The translations under genes and the position numbers were made by a program. A stretch of 6,522 nucleotides of DNA from Halanaerobiales bacterium (GTDB lineage Bacteria; Bacillota; Halanaerobiia; Halanaerobiales; JADQBU01): assembly GCA_016278435.1 (NCBI GenBank), contig JADQBU010000165.1, forward strand, positions 1 to 6,522, in the 5' to 3' direction. The notes below the pieces were generated by a model that saw nothing but the letters and a program-made list of their open reading frames with translations, was not told the DNA's origin and did no database searches. Positions within the stretch are counted from its first letter, which is position 1. Each line of letters starts with the position of its first letter. Below are positions 5,436-6,522 of the stretch, in pieces.

Positions 5436-6522
5436 TTAAAATAGAGAATTCAATAGTTCTTTCATCGTTCTGACAGTATAATCAATTTCTTCTTCTGTAT
5501 TACTATGAGCAAAACTAATTCTCAGGGTTCCTTCGGTGTATTCCCGGGGAAGCCCGATGGCCTCCAGGACATTATTTTTACTATCTGTATTGGAATGACA
5601 GGCGGAGCCGGTTGAAACAAAGATTCCTTTACCGGACAGGGCGTGGAGGAGAACTTCTCCCTTGATACCCTTAAAAGAGATACTGGCAATATGAGGCGCC
5701 CCATTTCCCGGTGAATTTATTTTTACAGCAGGAAATTCATCATTAATTTTATCCAGAAAATAATTTCTTAGTCTGTCCAGTTTCTGATCACGAGGATTTT
5801 TTTCAGTAAGGTCAGGTAAAGCCTTTACAGCTGGAGTCAAGCCAGCAATAGCGGGAACATTTTCAGTGCCGGAGCGGAAATTACCTTCTTGACCACCGCC
5901 GATAATTAATGGCTTCAGGTTGATACCATTTCTTACATAAAGGGCACCAACTCCCTTGGGACCGTGAATCTTATGTCCACTCAGGGTAAAGAGGTCAATA
6001 TTCCACTGTTTTGGTTTGATCAGAATCTTACCAAAAGACTGAACTCCATCGACATGGATAAATGTTTCCGGATTAATCTTTTTGATAATCCTGGAAATGT
6101 CGGGCAGGGGTTGGATACTGCCGATTTCATTATTGACATGCATGATACTGACCAGAATTGTATCTTTCCTGACAGTATCTTTGAGCTGATCCAGGGATAT
6201 GTTGCCTTTTTTGTCAGGTTTAAGGTAAGTTACCTTAAACCCTTCTTTTTCCAGGGAATTAAAGACATTTAAAACCGATTTATGTTCAATCTCTGTGGTT
6301 ATCAGGTGTTTGCCCCGGTTTGAGTAACTATAACAGATACCCTTAATAGCTAAATTATTGCTTTCGGTGCCCCCGGAAGTAAAGATTATTTCTTTATTAT
6401 CTACTCCCAGCTTTCCGGCAAGTACTTTCCGGGCTTCCTTCAGATATTTTTCTGCAATTAGCCCTTTACTATGCAGGGAAGAAGGATTTCCATAGTCCCT
6501 GGTCAGTGTATTATTTATATTT
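5436..6522 (-). CDS. Group I cysteine desulfurase (IscS/NifS-like), N-terminus off the window
   Basis: This PLP enzyme converts L-cysteine to alanine and passes persulfide sulfur to acceptors. The frame stays open to the right edge, giving 361 C-terminal residues; probably about 20-25 residues are missing (the usual YLDNAATTP start). The visible order is YGNPSSLHSKG, FTSGGTESNNLAIKG, TTEIEHKSVLN (catalytic His), MHVNNEIGSIQPL, HVDGVQSFGK, then SGHKIHGPKGVG with the PLP lysine codon at 5970-5972, FRSGTENVPAIAG, and STGSACHSN with the catalytic Cys codon at 5598-5600. The loop around this Cys has the group I (IscS/NifS) length. The gene directly precedes thiI (36 nt), like the nifZ-thiI pair of Bacillus subtilis, so it is more likely the thiouridine sulfur donor than a general Fe-S desulfurase, though a dual role is possible. 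No isc/suf scaffold gene is in the window. Confidence 0.93.
   Translation of the reverse strand, partial: NINNTLTRDYGNPSSLHSKGLIAEKYLKEARKVLAGKLGVDNKEIIFTSGGTESNNLAIKGICYSYSNRGKHLITTEIEHKSVLNVFNSLEKEGFKVTYLKPDKKGNISLDQLKDTVRKDTILVSIMHVNNEIGSIQPLPDISRIIKKINPETFIHVDGVQSFGKILIKPKQWNIDLFTLSGHKIHGPKGVGALYVRNGINLKPLIIGGGQEGNFRSGTENVPAIAGLTPAVKALPDLTEKNPRDQKLDRLRNYFLDKINDEFPAVKINSPGNGAPHIASISFKGIKGEVLLHALSGKGIFVSTGSACHSNTDSKNNVLEAIGLPREYTEGTLRISFAHSNTEEEIDYTVRTMKELLNSLF
6217..6241. repeat. Perfect 12-bp inverted repeat inside the cysteine desulfurase gene
   Basis: GGTTTAAGGTAA (6217-6228) is followed by one base (G, 6229) and its exact reverse complement TTACCTTAAACC (6230-6241). The bases encode GFKVTYLKP, ordinary for this family, so coding may explain part of the symmetry. 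With a one-base centre it suits a protein-binding operator or DNA cruciform better than an RNA hairpin loop. Confidence 0.6.

Noticed and set aside
5703..5716. ATTTCCCGGTGAAT, resembling the Noc-binding palindrome ATTTCCCGGGAAAT
   Set aside because: The right half does not match, it lies in conserved coding sequence and it occurs once. It is not enough to link the ParB-like protein to it.
5436..6143. A 235-codon cysteine desulfurase starting at the internal ATG (MHVNNEIG)
   Set aside because: That methionine is internal to a conserved motif. The upstream frame is open and encodes the expected catalytic His and PLP-binding motifs to the window edge.
5964..6272. A 102-codon plus-strand open frame opposite the cysteine desulfurase
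   Set aside because: It overlaps highly conserved catalytic coding sequence on the other strand and shows no family resemblance.

Overview
The window looks like a chromosomal stretch from a low-GC, AT-rich Bacillota (Firmicutes). Purine-rich GAGGTGG-type ribosome binding sites, TTG/GTG start use, a cysteine desulfurase-thiI pair without a rhodanese domain, and a DUF421-DUF4363 pair all fit anaerobic Firmicutes. Halanaerobiales is my best guess, from general protein flavour only and not proven. There is no mobile element, CRISPR array, tRNA or rRNA. The first 18 bases are not genomic: they match the end of the Illumina TruSeq read-2 adapter, so the left edge is probably an untrimmed contig end.

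Layout, left to right. (1) Bases 19-310, minus strand: the N-terminal 97 codons of murB (peptidoglycan precursor reductase), cut by the contig edge. (2) A 227-bp divergent intergenic region. (3) Plus strand: a ParB/Spo0J-family protein with no ParA in the window, followed after 14 nt by a complete purH (start corrected to TTG at 1479). A hairpin plus T-tract at 3080-3146 probably terminates this unit. (4) Minus strand, transcribed right to left: a group I cysteine desulfurase (5' end off the window), then thiI (start corrected to ATG at 5399), then a DUF421/YetF-type membrane protein, then a DUF4363-type membrane-anchored protein. The first two should work together: the desulfurase supplies persulfide sulfur and ThiI places it in tRNA as 4-thiouridine (and possibly in thiamine synthesis). 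The last two are a commonly associated pair of unknown function.

The most interesting spots are regulatory or recoding-like. The DUF4363 gene is out of frame at an A7 tract that reads exactly A_AAA_AAG in frame. The -1 frame continues for 28 family-like codons (ending LNLRNIF), and a long stem lies just downstream. The same A7/stem, read on the other strand, is the T-tract and hairpin of the purH terminator. Separately, a 10-bp perfect inverted repeat links the bases right after the thiI stop codon with the ribosome binding site of the DUF421 gene, suggesting translational coupling or RBS occlusion. None of these is proven from sequence alone.
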